A stretch of 64,000 nucleotides of DNA from contig OY744614.1 in NCBI GenBank assembly GCA_963556255.1, forward strand, positions 36,204,659 through 36,268,658, read 5' to 3'. Within the stretch, counting starts at the first letter, position 1, and every line of letters starts with the position of its first letter. Positions 1 through 11,799 of the stretch are shown here, one piece after another. The notes under the pieces are model-generated. The model saw nothing but the letters and a program-made list of their open reading frames with translations, did no database searches and was not told the DNA's origin. The DNA comes from Allolobophora icterica (lineage: Eukaryota; Annelida; Clitellata; Crassiclitellata; Lumbricidae). Made by a program: the position numbers and the translations under genes.

Positions 1-995
1 CCTATAGGGCTATCCCAGCTAAAAAATCGAATTTCGTTACTTACAGAAATAAATTTAAAACACTAAGATTACAAGCAGAAAGAAATCATTATGCGATGGA
101 ATTCAATAAAAACAGAACTAATCTTAAAAACTTGGGCTCTTATCCGATCCATAATTTAAAAAAAAAACATGAGAGAGAGACTCTTCAGTCGAAGCTTTAA
201 AAATTAACGGAATTGTAAATGTATAGGCCTAAACGCTTAATCCAACTGAAATGGAAAACGAATTTGATAATTATTTTTCCAATATCGCTAGTCTCCTAGC
301 CCAAAATCCCGAATTCGCAATACTCCTACAAAAAGTACCTGAATCCCCGCTCCATTATTCTTTTGGCCTCATCCTCACATCCGCTGATGATATCATAACC
401 TTAAGCAAAACCATACGCAACACGCATAGTAGAGGGGCTGATGATATACTTGTAGACCCCTCATTGCTAATTCACATATCCCAATTATAGCGACCCAATC
501 GGCCGAGCTAATGAATTGCTCACTGAATACGGGAACGGTACCGCAGGCCATAAAAATAGCCAAAGTCGTTCCCATTTATAAGAAAGGAGAAAAGGACAAC
601 CCTATAATTTATAAGCCAATAGCTATTCCTCCTTTCTTTTCCAAATTGAAAAAGTTATGTACAACAGACTTAGCACATTTGTTGAAAAGTCCCATATTAT
701 CTTCTTCTCCCAACACGGCTTCCGAGCGGGACATTCCCTCATGCCCTTACTCACTATGCACGAAAAAATATCAAATGCGTTCGAGAAAAAAAAAGAATAC
801 TCCATAGGCATATCCCTGGATTTGGCAAAAGCATTCGACACCGTAAATCACGACATTCACCTCAATAAATTATTCACATATGGAGTTAGATGAGTCCAAT
901 TAGATTGGTTCATTAGTTACCGGTACTTTGAGAGCCGACTCCAATATGTCATTTGTAATGGTGACGCAGTTTGGAGTGGAAAGCCTGTGTGGTGA
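1..995 (+). pseudogene. Non-LTR retrotransposon (LINE) ORF2 fragment, reverse transcriptase, broken
   Basis: Remnant of a CR1/Jockey-like LINE ORF2, the protein that would carry endonuclease and reverse transcriptase. The linker before the RT domain is readable from about 28 to 140, and RT blocks follow at 251-490, 511-660 and 657-995 in different frames. Recognisable blocks are KIAKVVPIYKKGEKDNP, QHGFRAGHS, and the catalytic motif-A stretch SLDLAKAFDTVNHDI. After an in-frame TGA at 891-893 the homologous reading continues (LDWFISYRYFESRLQYV) to a TGA at 993-995. Frameshifts near 490, 620-660 and the internal stop show it is dead. The YADD block and the 3' part of ORF2 are absent, and the 5' end lies outside the window. 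Family assignment is by motif recognition only. Confidence 0.87.
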
Positions 996-2366
996 TCAGT
1001 AGAGGAGCCTGAGGTAGATGACGGTGAGTGAGTGGCGGTGTGGAGGAGGAATTGAGAATATGCGGAATTCAGAGGGAAGTTGTGGAATTCAGAGGAAGCG
1101 CTGCGTCGCGTCTGAGTGGTTGTCGAGAAAATCAGAATTTGTCAAAACGCCGCTTCAAGAGAGAAACCGATATCTAAATTATATTGATGTTAATTAACAA
1201 TAAAAGTTCACCTAGAAGCAAAAACAATGCTGCATAGCTAATAAGAAAAGTCACAAGTGGTTGGTTTCCACACATGGTGCTCAACCAACGGACTTCACGC
1301 AGAGTAAATGTAATTGTACCACGTTCCAACCCCCATCTAATAACATCCATGCCATCTTTTGGCTGTCGATGGGCATCCAATGGTTGGTTCCACGTGTATG
1401 CGTGGATCCGCCATTGGTGACCAATTCTAGACTACTATGCATTCTTTTGCTAACTGATGTAATATTCTCGTTCGTAATGTCAATTAACATCGTGTAAACT
1501 AACAGCGCCCTGATATGTTCTGCTCTTTGATCGGCGCTATATAAATATCCGACTACATTTCCAATAAGTGTAATGTAGTGTCTGCCGAAGACTAAGTCTT
1601 AATACATAATTAATGTACGACGTCTGAGTCGGATCTTTATTGGGCGCCGGACTAATTAATCTGCGAAAGCACGAAACACAATTCGCTCCCTTCAGCTAAA
1701 CACACATAATATCATGGACGAGGCGAGGATCGGATGTCTATCGTGTCTTCGATGCCTTCTATTTTCATATGCATGGATATAGATTTATGAGAAAGGTACA
1801 CGGAATAGGTATAGTAAGATGAACGCAACGCTTCCGTCCCTGTATACCAGCGAATGCCCACAGGGAATCATATGCGACCCATATATTCCAATATGGGACC
1901 CGCATAGAGAACGTATGGGTCCCATCTAACGCCCATAAATATTCTGGCAGGATTGTTAACTATTGATATAAACTTGATATAAAATTGATATTGATATAAA
2001 TTCCGCTGAGGGATGTCTTGGCTGAAGCGCAAATAATACCAAATCAATCCACGACAATGATTTTTTTAGACCCATAGTTAAAAGGATGGAAGACAGCTTG
2101 CTCAAGTGGCCTTATGTTCCAAGAACGGTCACTCTTTCTAGCTACACACATGAGCCGGTTACTCCGCAGTTCACATTCCAAACTCGGCAGACAATACAAA
2201 TAAAAACAAGCAGAACAATGGTAGCAGATAAATGCGAAATTAATTGTTTGTTTGTATTGTTTTCTGTGCACAGATGGAAGAGCAGACAATGACCTTGAAA
2301 GCAGTCAGCTGTCCGTGTGTGTATAAGTTTTCCTAGGGTCTGCTTTAGTTTGTCTATAGCCCTGAG
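996..2366. other. No gene seen
   Basis: No supported coding region. A retroelement-like tail word (GGCGCTATATAAAT) occurs near 1536-1550, and a short TATTGATATAAA-type AT-rich tandem lies at about 1963-2003. Small open frames here have no recognisable motif. Confidence 0.5.
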
Positions 2367-2545
2367 CAGGGACGTAACTAGCGTTGGGCTTGGGGGGGCT
2401 TAAGCCCCCCCAAACGAAGTTGAAGCCCCCCCAAACAAGTCAAGCCGTTGTATGCTTACGGCTAAAATTCGTATGAACACTGTATAAATGTTGCCATGTT
2501 CAAGGTTTAAGCCCCCCCAAACGAAAAATCCTAGTTACGTGCCTG
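2367..2545. mobile_element. hAT-like MITE, 179 bp, 8-bp TSD GCCCTGAG
   Basis: A non-autonomous DNA element beginning CAGGGACGTAACTAG and ending CTAGTTACGTGCCTG, giving 15-bp terminal inverted repeats with one mismatch. The 8 bp immediately before (2359-2366) and immediately after (2546-2553) are both GCCCTGAG, a direct target-site duplication. The interior carries three copies of a TTAAGCCCCCCCAAAC-type motif and no coding capacity. An 8-bp duplication with CA..TG termini is typical of hAT elements; P-type elements also make 8-bp duplications. Confidence 0.85.
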
Positions 2546-2629
2546 GCCCTGAGTGCGTCTGTGTCGGGCTTTCCTCAGACGATTTCAGACTTTGATTCGT
2601 CGACGTTACCTGTAAGGAAGTATCATACA

Positions 2630-2822
2630 AGGCCCACGTGACGAGTACACAACAAAGACAAAGAAGCTGACCCTTGAGATCTGCCATCGGTGTAGAGTTT
2701 TAGCGACTTCACTTTCTCTGCCTCGGCATATGAGGACCGCCGATCAGTCTTCTCCCTCGACGCCTGATCCTTCCGCCAACTGTGACTGCAGAGTTCTCTA
2801 CTGTACGTCACTAAAGCCACCG
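2630..2822 (-). repeat. Dispersed repeat G (SINE-like), fragment
   Basis: Similar by eye to 22690-22860 and to part of 43845-44000 (shared core around GGCATATGAGG, then TCTTCTCCCT and CTGATCTTCC). Those two copies carry a tRNA-like head further right in minus orientation; this copy lacks the head. Confidence 0.5.
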
Positions 2823-3275
2823 ATTGTCATTAAATAAACAAAGGAAAGACGTTTGATCTGCTTTGGAAACCGACATAAGCTGAAGGTTAGCAACAACAAA
2901 GGAATTATTCGAAACAGAGATTTAACTTGGTCTGAACTCACCCATGCGTTTGGATCTTTTTGAATGTAAACTTTGGAGCTGCAGAAATCTACAGAAATTA
3001 AAAAGTGTCTATAGATATATTCTTATACACAATAACAATAAGTTGTTTCTTGAGAATCGACGCTTTGATAAGTGACTTCGTCGATGGAACAGCTGAGCAC
3101 GAGAATAAAAGAGCAAACTTGATGAAAACAAATCATAGGAAGACACCAGACAGCGATGAATTTCGTCAGTCCATCGACAAGGTGTATAGTGTACAAGACC
3201 TTACAGAAGTTGTGGCTATATTAGACAAAGGCGTATTTTCCAGTTAAACTGACCGCGCGTGTTCTCTCTGATGTA
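2823..3275. other. 5' flank of the peptide GPCR gene
   Basis: AT-rich sequence upstream of the GPCR start. An 80-codon open frame at 3005-3247 ends with a stop before the GPCR ATG and has no recognisable motif; it could be untranslated leader or part of an upstream exon, which cannot be decided here. Confidence 0.4.
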
Positions 3276-4445
3276 ATGGCGTGCAAAACGGAAAACGGAA
3301 TAAGCGAAACGGAACCGGAAATGGAGTTAAATTTCACCTCCCTTCTGAACGACTCCTTCGGAAATTTCACTCCTTCGAACCTGCCTCCGGGTTCAGGTCT
3401 CAACCAGCCCTACGACTCCATCCGGAACGCCATCACGCGCTACATCATCCCTGCAGTCCTGTCTTTCGGTATCGTCGGCAATTCCCTCAACCTCGGCCTC
3501 TTCGGACATCGCTTCGGCTACCGGGGTCACCACATGGAACTGCTCGAGCGGTCGGCCCTCGCCGGTCTTACCGCGCTCGCCCTATCGGATCTTCTCTTCT
3601 GCGTCATGGGAGTGCTGGTCGTCGCACTACCGAAGCCAGTACCAGGCAGCACTGGTGGTGGTGGTTCTGACGGCGGTGGACTGATGCTGGCCAGCTTCTA
3701 CTACAGTATATACCAGCACGCCCTACAGAATTGGTTTCTCTTCACAAGTACCTGGCTGACGGTGGTCATCTCCCTTGAACGATTCGTCGTAGTTGGTCGA
3801 CCGTTGAAGGCGCGCTGGCACCTCCGCTGTCGCAACAGTGTCATCGTCTACCTGTGCACGTTCATCGTCGGCGGTCTCGTCTCCCTCCCTCTGTTCCTCC
3901 GCCACCACGTCGTCCAGATGTCCTGCTTACAGCCCCCGTCGTGCACCTGCACGTTTATTAAACCGCGAGCGATCTTCCTAAACCCGGGATTTCGAGCGCT
4001 CTACAACGTCTTCTGGATCCTGTTCGGGCACGTCGTTCCCACCGTAGTCCTGGCTGTGGCTAACGGTCGTCTGCTGTGGGTGCTCTACCGGAGCCGTGCG
4101 AGGGGCATCGCTAATCCTGACCGCTACGGTTGCACGAGTATCACCGTCACCGTTGTAGCGATCGTGTTCTCGTTCCTGCTTCTTGTCTGCCCGTCGATGG
4201 TCTTCGACTCCATCTTTATGCTGTCGGTCATTTCCGGTTCAGGTACCATCTGGGTTTCGAACGGGTTTCGAATGACCATTGCTATCACGAACCTCATGCA
4301 GGCCGTCAAGTTCTCCGTCAACTTCCTGCTCTACTGCGGCGTCCTGAAGCAGTTCCGGAAGACCATCAACGACGTCGCGACCTGTCAGAAAGGAAACTCA
4401 CGGCTGGAGTCTCTGAAATCATCGGCCAGACCAACACCACTCTAG
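3276..4445 (+). CDS. Class A GPCR, neuropeptide-receptor-like (FMRFamide-receptor type), intronless
   Basis: A 389-aa seven-helix receptor in a single exon, predicted to sit in the plasma membrane and signal through G proteins. The start ATG has a favourable context (G at -3, G at +4). Three N-glycosylation sequons (N19, N25, N30) precede TM1. Seen motifs: TM1 GNSLN (N69 = 1.50), TM2 LALSDLL (D105 = 2.50), end of TM3 SLERFVVVGRPL (ERF at 168-170 in place of DRY), TM7 NLMQAVKFSVNFLLYC followed by a basic helix 8 (LKQFRKTI). The WLTVVISLER and NFLLYC blocks resemble invertebrate FMRFamide/myosuppressin-type peptide receptors. Odd points: no Cys at 3.25, a Gly-rich insert in ECL1 (125-135), a Cys cluster in ECL2 (217, 223, 225) and no Trp in the TM6 toggle position (VCPS, 304-307). 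The ligand is unknown. A SINE begins 36 bp after the stop. Confidence 0.85.
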   Translation: MACKTENGISETEPEMELNFTSLLNDSFGNFTPSNLPPGSGLNQPYDSIRNAITRYIIPAVLSFGIVGNSLNLGLFGHRFGYRGHHMELLERSALAGLTALALSDLLFCVMGVLVVALPKPVPGSTGGGGSDGGGLMLASFYYSIYQHALQNWFLFTSTWLTVVISLERFVVVGRPLKARWHLRCRNSVIVYLCTFIVGGLVSLPLFLRHHVVQMSCLQPPSCTCTFIKPRAIFLNPGFRALYNVFWILFGHVVPTVVLAVANGRLLWVLYRSRARGIANPDRYGCTSITVTVVAIVFSFLLLVCPSMVFDSIFMLSVISGSGTIWVSNGFRMTIAITNLMQAVKFSVNFLLYCGVLKQFRKTINDVATCQKGNSRLESLKSSARPTPL

Positions 4446-4480
4446 ACTAGAGGCAGAACGATTCCACTCATTCTTAAGTG

Positions 4481-4672
4481 GGACATGGTATCCAGGTGGT
4501 TAGAGTGCTCGCCTTGTAACACGAAGAGAACGAGTTCGAGTCTCCTCTCCTGAGACGGTTGCTGTGTATGGACCTTGAGCAAGTCCTTCACTCGCAGTTG
4601 CTCAGCGCCATCGACTGATGCTTGGTCATTAGATAGTGGCGCTTAATAAATGCACAGTAATAACAATTCCTC
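4481..4672 (+). repeat. tRNA-headed SINE, family A, near full length
   Basis: The head resembles a tRNA gene with an A-box-like word (GGTGGTTAGAGTGCTCG) and a B-box-like word (GAGTTCGAGTC). The body reads CTTGAGCAAGTCCTTCACTC and GCTCAGCGCCATCGA, and the tail is TAGTGGCGCTTAATAAATGC. It closely matches 60561-60748 on the same strand. It carries an AATAAA that could serve as a poly(A) signal for the GPCR upstream. Confidence 0.8.
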
Positions 4673-6126
4673 CTCGGAAGTCATCTCGGTTCCTGGTCTG
4701 GTTCTTGACGCCTAAGAACCCCGAGCGTGAAAGATTTAAAACTAGTCTGCGAACAGTAGAAAATACTATGGCGTTGTTCGGTATGTACAGTCTGAGAACA
4801 CGGCATTAAACACGGCATTAGTTTAGTGTGGCCAGGTTCTTGACGTTATGAGCTCCTGTAGAAAACACTTGAAACTATTATGTGTGAACAGGAATGACTA
4901 ATGGAGCTTGTCGAGCGCTCATAAGCACGTGCACGCTGTCTGACAGAATGCAGGATCATTTAAATGTGGTCTACAGGGAGAGTGTCATTGAAGGCGAAAT
5001 GTGTATACTATCCAACCTGATATAGGCCACACTGACTGCCAAGAAATCAGGCCCAGCACACCCTTAAAAGTACTGCGGCTATGACAACGAATACAATGTC
5101 TGGTTGCAGCCAAGAACACGCACATATGTTATTACGAAAGGCTTGTTAAACAACTGGCTGTATTGACTGGCCTCATTAACTAACAACTGGCAGTTGGACT
5201 GTACGGCAATTCTTACATCAGAGCGAGATCGATTGATTGACCGTGGTGATACTCGTCCGCCCGCGAAGGCCATAATGACGTGACCGGGACGCCGATGGAG
5301 TTACAAAACAGCCTTCCTTTGTTCGCAGCTGCCAATTGACATGTCCTTCGTAACGATTCCATTCGCTTTTCCTGACCACTGTACAGTTACACGTTTCTTT
5401 CTTTATTAAGGGAGAGCGAGTCTAAGGTTAGCTTTTATGCCTCTTCCGAAATCGGAATAGGGCATTATGTTGTTCTTTTCAGAATTCAGAAGAGAGTGTG
5501 TAAGAAAATTGAACTATATTCGTTTGAGGGCGTATAGAGGAAACTTACCGATCTCCCACGTCTGTACACAAAACGGCCTTTGTTCATCATCTAACAGTTG
5601 AACGACATTCCCCAGTTATCGATACGCGCTACTCGTTCACCCGATTACTGCACGTGCTTTTGTGACATTTCTGACCGTTTTAAAAATGTTGTTTGCATTC
5701 TTGTCGAGGTGACACAGTTCGAGATAAACCTTTCTTCTGTGACGGAACTTCTGAAGAACAATAAGTGACAGCATTGTTTTCCTCTTTCAGAAGAGCCGTC
5801 ATAACGCGGCCAGCAGAATCATTTTCTTTTAGATTCCTTCTTCTTTCAAATGAACCCACAGTGTGAAGACAATGAAGGGACGAGGTGAAGACCTTGTCTA
5901 AAATGCCATTAAGGATACATAATAATTTCTGTAAATTGTATTTTGTTGTTGTAAGCTTGTAACATATAAACCACTGATGTAGTTTATGTTGATGCTTTAG
6001 CTTAGAACTTCAAATAAGAGTCTTTGAACGTGCATGTATAGTTTGTATACGTATATACTGAAACTTGCTTGCATGAACTTATTTAAGGCATAACGACTAG
6101 TTAAAACTAATGTGAAAAGGCAAGTC
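4673..6126. other. No gene seen
   Basis: Non-coding sequence of mixed composition. No open frame with a recognisable domain and no clear tandem repeat. It may hold 3' untranslated sequence of the GPCR, which cannot be bounded from sequence alone. Confidence 0.4.
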
Positions 6127-6295
6127 GTATAGGGAGTCGAGTGCGCTATTCGCCTGTTAGCCCTGAAGGCTATTGTTGCGCTCCATTGCCCATTGAACTG
6201 AATCCCTTACATGAAATCCATAACTGCAAGCGCACATAGTTACTCTTCACTCGGTGCAGTTCAATACACATTTTGCAGCTAAAATCTCACGACGG
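6127..6295 (+). repeat. Dispersed repeat E, copy 1
   Basis: Aligns by eye with 8548-8715: shared words include GCGCTCCATTG or GTTACGCTCCATTGAG, ACATGAAATCCAT and GCAGTTCAATRCACATTTT. Probably a SINE or a LINE 3' part; no tRNA-like head was recognised. Confidence 0.6.
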
Positions 6296-7085
6296 TTGAA
6301 ATCCTTGGGAGCTAGATAATTAAATATGTTGCGAGTGTTCAAATTGTCCATGTGTGGAATATTTTAAACTATCACGTAGATTGCTTTGAAACCGCTGTAA
6401 ATAGCTTGAAATGTAATATGTATAGCAAGGCAAAATATTTTATTCACTGAAATTGACGTCAGAGTTCTGTCAAAGGCATTCAATATTAAAAATGGTGTAA
6501 ATACTTGTAAAATTGTGAATACTGGTGCTACATGCAGCCAGATATATGACGCAGGTAATAATTATTGTTAGCTGTTTGAACTCTTATGCGTAGAGCTTAA
6601 CAAATGTTGTTCAAATGTTCACAATCTCTAAGAAAATATATAGCAAACCTTTATAAATGACTGTGCATAACATGAAAGAATGAGAAAACAACTTGTTTGT
6701 ATAGTTTGACTGTCATAAGTAGCTCTAAAATGTGTGTGAATATGGTTGTAACTTATTGGAATGTCTCACCAGGTGTCATGGATTAAATAATGTGAAATCT
6801 GTAGTGTAGACCTACAGCTTGTCTGAATAACTGACCGGTGTAGAATAGTTGTGACGATTGAATTGTTTGAAACGTGCCAAATAATAGTTTTACGCGTGTT
6901 ATGTATAAAGTGGAAAAATGCATGACCAGGGCAATATGAGTTGCTTCGAAAAGTTGGTTTGTGCTATTGAAAAAATGATGTTGATAGTTTAAAATTGCAG
7001 GTAAAGAGCTTGGATCTCAATGTAGGGGTCTATATGTTTTGACCATCTTTGACCGTGGTTGGACTGGGAGCGCACCTGAGTAGAT
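6296..7085. other. AT-rich intergenic sequence
   Basis: No coding signal. Many short AT-rich words (GTGTAAATAC, TTGAAATG) but no consistent tandem period. Confidence 0.4.
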
Positions 7086-7147
7086 AACCTTGAAGGAGCG
7101 CTATATAAGACCTCAGTAATAATAATAATAATAAAATAATAATAATC
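7086..7147 (+). repeat. Retroelement tail with (AAT)n
   Basis: GGAGCGCTATATAAGACC followed by an imperfect (AAT)n run, the same kind of tail (GCGCTATATAAR) seen at 8755-8772 and elsewhere. Confidence 0.5.
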
Positions 7148-7198
7148 TGAATAAATAGTTTTAAACGTATGAGAATCGTTTTTTATTCGGATGAGAGT

Positions 7199-7500
7199 AG
7201 GTTACATCCTAGAAAATTACATCCTAGAAAATTACATCTTAGAACATTGAATTCTAGAAAATTGCATCCTAGAATCTTACTTCCTAGAAAATTACATCCT
7301 AGAAAATTGCATCCTAGAAAATTACATCTTAGAACATTGAATCTTAGAAAATTGCATCTTAGACTCTTACTTCATAGAAAATTGCATCCTAGAAAATTAC
7401 ATCGTAGAACATTGAATCCTAGAAAATTACATCCTAGAATATTACTTCCTAGAAAATTACATCCTAGAATATTGCACCTAGAAAATTACATCCTAAAATA
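7199..7500. repeat. 15-bp minisatellite, about 20 copies
   Basis: Tandem repeat of ATCCTAGAAAATTAC with variants such as ATCTTAGAACATTGA. Since 15 is a multiple of three, one frame stays open (7169-7528) and would read as RKLHP/RTLNP repeats. I treat that frame as a by-product of the repeat and not as a gene. Confidence 0.9.
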
Positions 7501-7641
7501 TGCGAAACTTTATTTGAATGCACATTGAATCGGTGTTATCAGTTTGAAACTTATTTAGAAGCTTCAATAGTTTTTATCGACCTGATTTACGGCTTTGTTT
7601 TGGTGCACCATCGGTTAATGCCTTGTGCATTAGACACTAAT

Positions 7642-7800
7642 TGGACTAGCACGGTCCGTAGGCCACACGGGGATCTCAAATGGTGTAGCACCCATACAAA
7701 AGGGCAGCGGTGGTGGGAATTTAAAAAATGAGAAGGTTCGAGGCCATACGCTCGCTATAGCAAAATGTGTAGGCCACACCTTTACAGTTACATTTAATTA
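7642..7800 (+). repeat. Dispersed repeat F, copy 1
   Basis: Shares GGACTAGCACGGTCCGTAGG, GTAGCACCCAT, GGGCAGCGGTG and GGTCGAGGCC-type words with 54800-54960. A minus-strand copy is at 19075-19170. Confidence 0.65.
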
Positions 7801-8547
7801 ATAATAATTTCTCAGAATCAACAAATGCGAATCGAATAATAGTGTATCAAATAGACGCGAACAGCTTGAGAAATTGGTATTTGAAGCAAACAGTTCGGAA
7901 GCCGTAATGAGCAGTTCGCTAAATTGATAAGAACAGACAAATGCATTGACCGCAGAGACAAGGATATACTTTGAAAGTCTTGTTACGAGAGTTACGAGAC
8001 ACTTGGTGAGGAGGCCGAGGCAATATTGGTCAAACCCCGACGGAGAAACATACGGCCGTGGATAAAATATCGCTCTGTCACGCGCGTGAGACCTAAAAGC
8101 TTTACGGGTGCGTAATGGCGTTGATGTCCGATTCCTCGGCTAAGCTCTCTCCTGTTGCTGGCGCTATCTATAGGTCGTCGACGCTAACGAATGGCTCTGG
8201 GTTCGGTAGGTTAATGCTACCGTTGAAGGATAAAACCACATACAACAACGGGCGGTCGTTTTGTACAGCGCTATCGTATGTAGCGACTGCGTAGAAAACA
8301 AACAAATCAGAGTTTTAGAGATGTTTCGTGTTGACGCTAGTCTAATAAAATAAAAGTCACGCATCTGTAATTAACTCAAACAATGCATGCACCCAGGACG
8401 TGCTCGATGTAATTACAACAGTAGGGCAGGTAACTGATACCACAAATCAATTAACGCAGGTGGCCATGCACAAAAACCTGTCGACTGCTTAATGCTTATG
8501 CTGAAGTAGCTATTGTTGGTATATGAGCTCCCACGCAGGCATACATA
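7801..8547. other. No gene seen
   Basis: Unique-looking non-coding sequence; no recognisable domain in any frame and no tandem structure. Confidence 0.4.
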
Positions 8548-8772
8548 CGTAGGGTAGTCGAGGGAGGGAAGGTGCTAAATCACATGTTAGCCAGCACGAC
8601 GATTGTTACGCTCCATTGAGCATGGAATCGAATTCCGCACATGAAATCCATTGTTGCGCGCATATTTATTGGCGACACTGATGCAGTTCAATGCACATTT
8701 TCAGCTCTGCTAACGACCGACTGCGGCATATGACATTGATATGTATTACGAGAGGCGCTATATAAATTGCCA
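8548..8772 (+). repeat. Dispersed repeat E, copy 2, with tail
   Basis: Second copy of the repeat at 6127-6295, followed by a GAGAGGCGCTATATAAATTG tail, which suggests a retrotransposed element in plus orientation. Confidence 0.6.
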
Positions 8773-8925
8773 TAGAAATATCCAGATACATAGATTCACA
8801 CGTACAGATATAATTATTGATTAACAACTGTCATAGCGCCCGTGTACAATGCACGAGGCTGCAACTGATGGCGCACCAAAAACCGAAGAGAAACATCCTA
8901 TGGTGGATGAGTATTGTATTGTATA

Positions 8926-9235
8926 TGGGTATTTATAAAGCGCCTCTCGCGGTGTAGACCATTCAGAGGTACTCCCAGTGCGCGAGACCCCGAGAGAAAA
9001 AGTAGGATTTAAGGTGAGAAAAGGAAGAAGCAGACAGAAATGATGGTGCGGACAGAAGAAGGAAGTCGGTTCCAAAGTGAGGGACCTATGCAGGCAAAGG
9101 ATCTGGACTGAGCCGTACATTGAGGTCCTGACACGAGGAACTAAGAGGTAAAGACGATCAGAAGATCGGAGAGGACGCAGCGAAGCAGCAGAACGAGGCC
9201 GTTGAATTACCAATTTGCAGAGAACGAGCAGATGC
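8926..9235 (-). repeat. Dispersed repeat D (GCGCCTC family), long copy
   Basis: Starts ATTTATAAAGCGCCTC and contains ATTCAGAGGTACTCCCAGTG. The same opening words recur near 25846, 37025, 48520, 50810 and 55610. Read on the minus strand, GAGGCGCTTTATAAAT is the 3' tail of a retroelement. Confidence 0.6.
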
Positions 9236-9378
9236 AGGGAAGGAACTCCCTAATCTAGGTTCAGCAACCGAAAAAGCATCTTCTTCTTATACATATCTCG
9301 CCGCTCCAGTTCTAAACCCCATCCACCATAACCGTTTGACTGGCTGGCTTTCCAGACCATTGGATCTTTACCTTGGAC

Positions 9379-9642
9379 CATGGGCATCTGGAGGGGGCAA
9401 GGGCATCTGCCCCAGGATTTTGGGCATATTTTACAAAAATTAAATCTTTTGATTATTATAATTATTACAACAGTCCCAACACGACCTTCAATGCGTAAAA
9501 ATAATTTTTAGGTAAATTGCTTGACCATAATTTATTTTTAAAATTGTCACGTGTTCTATGTTCATGAATGTGCAAAATCGTCATTGTGCTCCACCCCACA
9601 AACATGTTGCCCGCCCCCACAAAATTCCTGTGGACGCCCATG
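9379..9642. mobile_element. MITE of the CATGGGCGTCC family, copy 1
   Basis: Begins CATGGGCATCTGGAGGGGG and ends TGTGGACGCCCATG. The interior aligns throughout with 11548-11799 (shared TTTGATTATTATAATTATTAC, GTCACGTGTTCTATGTTCATG). Flanks CCTTGGAC and CCAGGAAC agree at only 5 of 8 positions, so the target duplication is decayed or the ends are slightly misplaced. Confidence 0.7.
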
Positions 9643-10465
<823 letters not shown>

Positions 10466-10630
10466 CTCTATGTTAAAATAATTAACATTATTACGTGAAT
10501 GTACTGCTGCATTTTATTTCTTGAAAAATTGAACGGTTAAAACGCGCTGGGTTTCGTGAGCGAGTGAGTGCTTTGTGTCAGGTTCTACAACTAAAAAATG
10601 TTGAAAACCGCTGGAGGCAAGGACGAGGCC

Positions 10631-10728
10631 AGGACGCCTGTATAATATAATATACTGTATAATATACAGGCAAGGACGCCTGTATAATAGCATAGCTGGG
10701 CTATACAATAGTATACAGGCGTCCTTGG
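10631..10728. repeat. Inverted and direct repeats of AGGACGCCTGTATA
   Basis: AGGACGCCTGTATAATA occurs at 10631 and 10673, and its reverse complement (TAGTATACAGGCGTCCT) at about 10709-10725. The result is a small foldback with AT-rich centre. No open frame or family recognised. Confidence 0.7.
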
Positions 10729-11382
10729 TAGGTTTATGGGTGACTCTTACTGTGGATATGATGTTATTATAGGCAGAGAGGGAATACTGTTTCCTGCAAT
10801 CTCGGAAATAAATATTTATAACGCAATTGTTTTAGGCCTACTTCTTCGTCAGTATACAGTTTATTGTAATGGCTATTATCATCCAAGGCTGATTAGCGTT
10901 GCCAAAACGTTCCAGTCGCGTCTACCAACGGAAGTTGGGGGGTTGGGAGAACGATCTCTCACGTTTGCCAGAAGTGGTGATGGTGGGGGGGGGGTAACGA
11001 ACGTTCTGGATATAAACGGGTGGGGGTTGTTGATTTCCGATAGCATATTTAATTCATGTATCGAAAACACATGTTATCTCGGAGTAACGAACGCAAATTA
11101 ACGTTTGAAGTAACGTATTTAGTACAGCTTGTGCCCTTGTATATAAGATGGCGAGAGTGTTGGGGTTTGTTCTCCCATTCCAGGTTGGAGGGAGGGGTAG
11201 ACGCCACTGCAACTTTCAAAAGCGATTAACTTCCTACTCCGACACGATTAACTTCCTAATATACCGTACTGAATAGAGGAAGCTGCTCTGGAAACGAGCA
11301 TCCTACTAATTTCCTAAGACCAGCAACCGGCTTTTAAGAGTAATTATAAATGTGTCTCGGGCCTATTGAAGAGACTGTGATC

Positions 11383-11511
11383 CGAGGAATTGTGAGTGAA
11401 GGACTTGCTCAAGGTTCCTATACAGCAACCGTCTAAGGGTGGGTTCGAACCCGTGCGATCCGCGTTGCAGGCCGAGCTCTCTAACCACTCGGCCACCGTG
11501 TACCATCTTGA
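11383..11511 (-). repeat. tRNA-headed SINE, family A, minus strand
   Basis: Reverse complement of the family A head and body. GTGAGTGAAGGACTTGCTCA, GGGTTCGAACCCGTGCGATC (B-box region) and CTCTAACCACTCGGCCACCG (A-box region) are all visible on the plus strand. The 3' tail is diverged. Confidence 0.8.
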
Positions 11512-11547
11512 CGAACAGTATGAAGAATTCGACCCTGATCTCTTTAG

Positions 11548-11799
11548 CATGGGCGTCCGGAGGGGAGGGGTAAGGAGGCATTTGACCCCTGGATATTGCA
11601 CATATTTTACAGAAAATAAAATCTTTTGATTATTATGATTATTACAACAGTCCCAAAACGATTTTCAATGCAAAAAGCAATCATTTAGGTAAAGTTCTTG
11701 ACCACTATTTATTTTAAAAGTTGTCACGTGTTCTGTGTTCATGAATACATACAAAAACGTCACTTTTCTCCCCATAAAAAATTACTGCGGACGCTCATG
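11548..11799. mobile_element. MITE of the CATGGGCGTCC family, copy 2, 8-bp TSD CTCTTTAG
   Basis: 252-bp element with ends CATGGGCGTCC and GGACGCTCATG. Exact 8-bp direct duplications CTCTTTAG lie at 11540-11547 and 11800-11807. No coding capacity. The 8-bp target duplication points to a hAT-type transposase supplied in trans; the autonomous partner is not in this window. Confidence 0.85.

Noticed and set aside
3005..3247. 80-codon open frame just upstream of the peptide GPCR as a separate gene
   Set aside because: No motif and it ends 29 bp before the GPCR start; more likely leader sequence or chance.
7169..7528. 119-codon repeat protein (RKLHP)n
   Set aside because: Explained by a 15-bp minisatellite; no start context, domain or homologous gene recognised.
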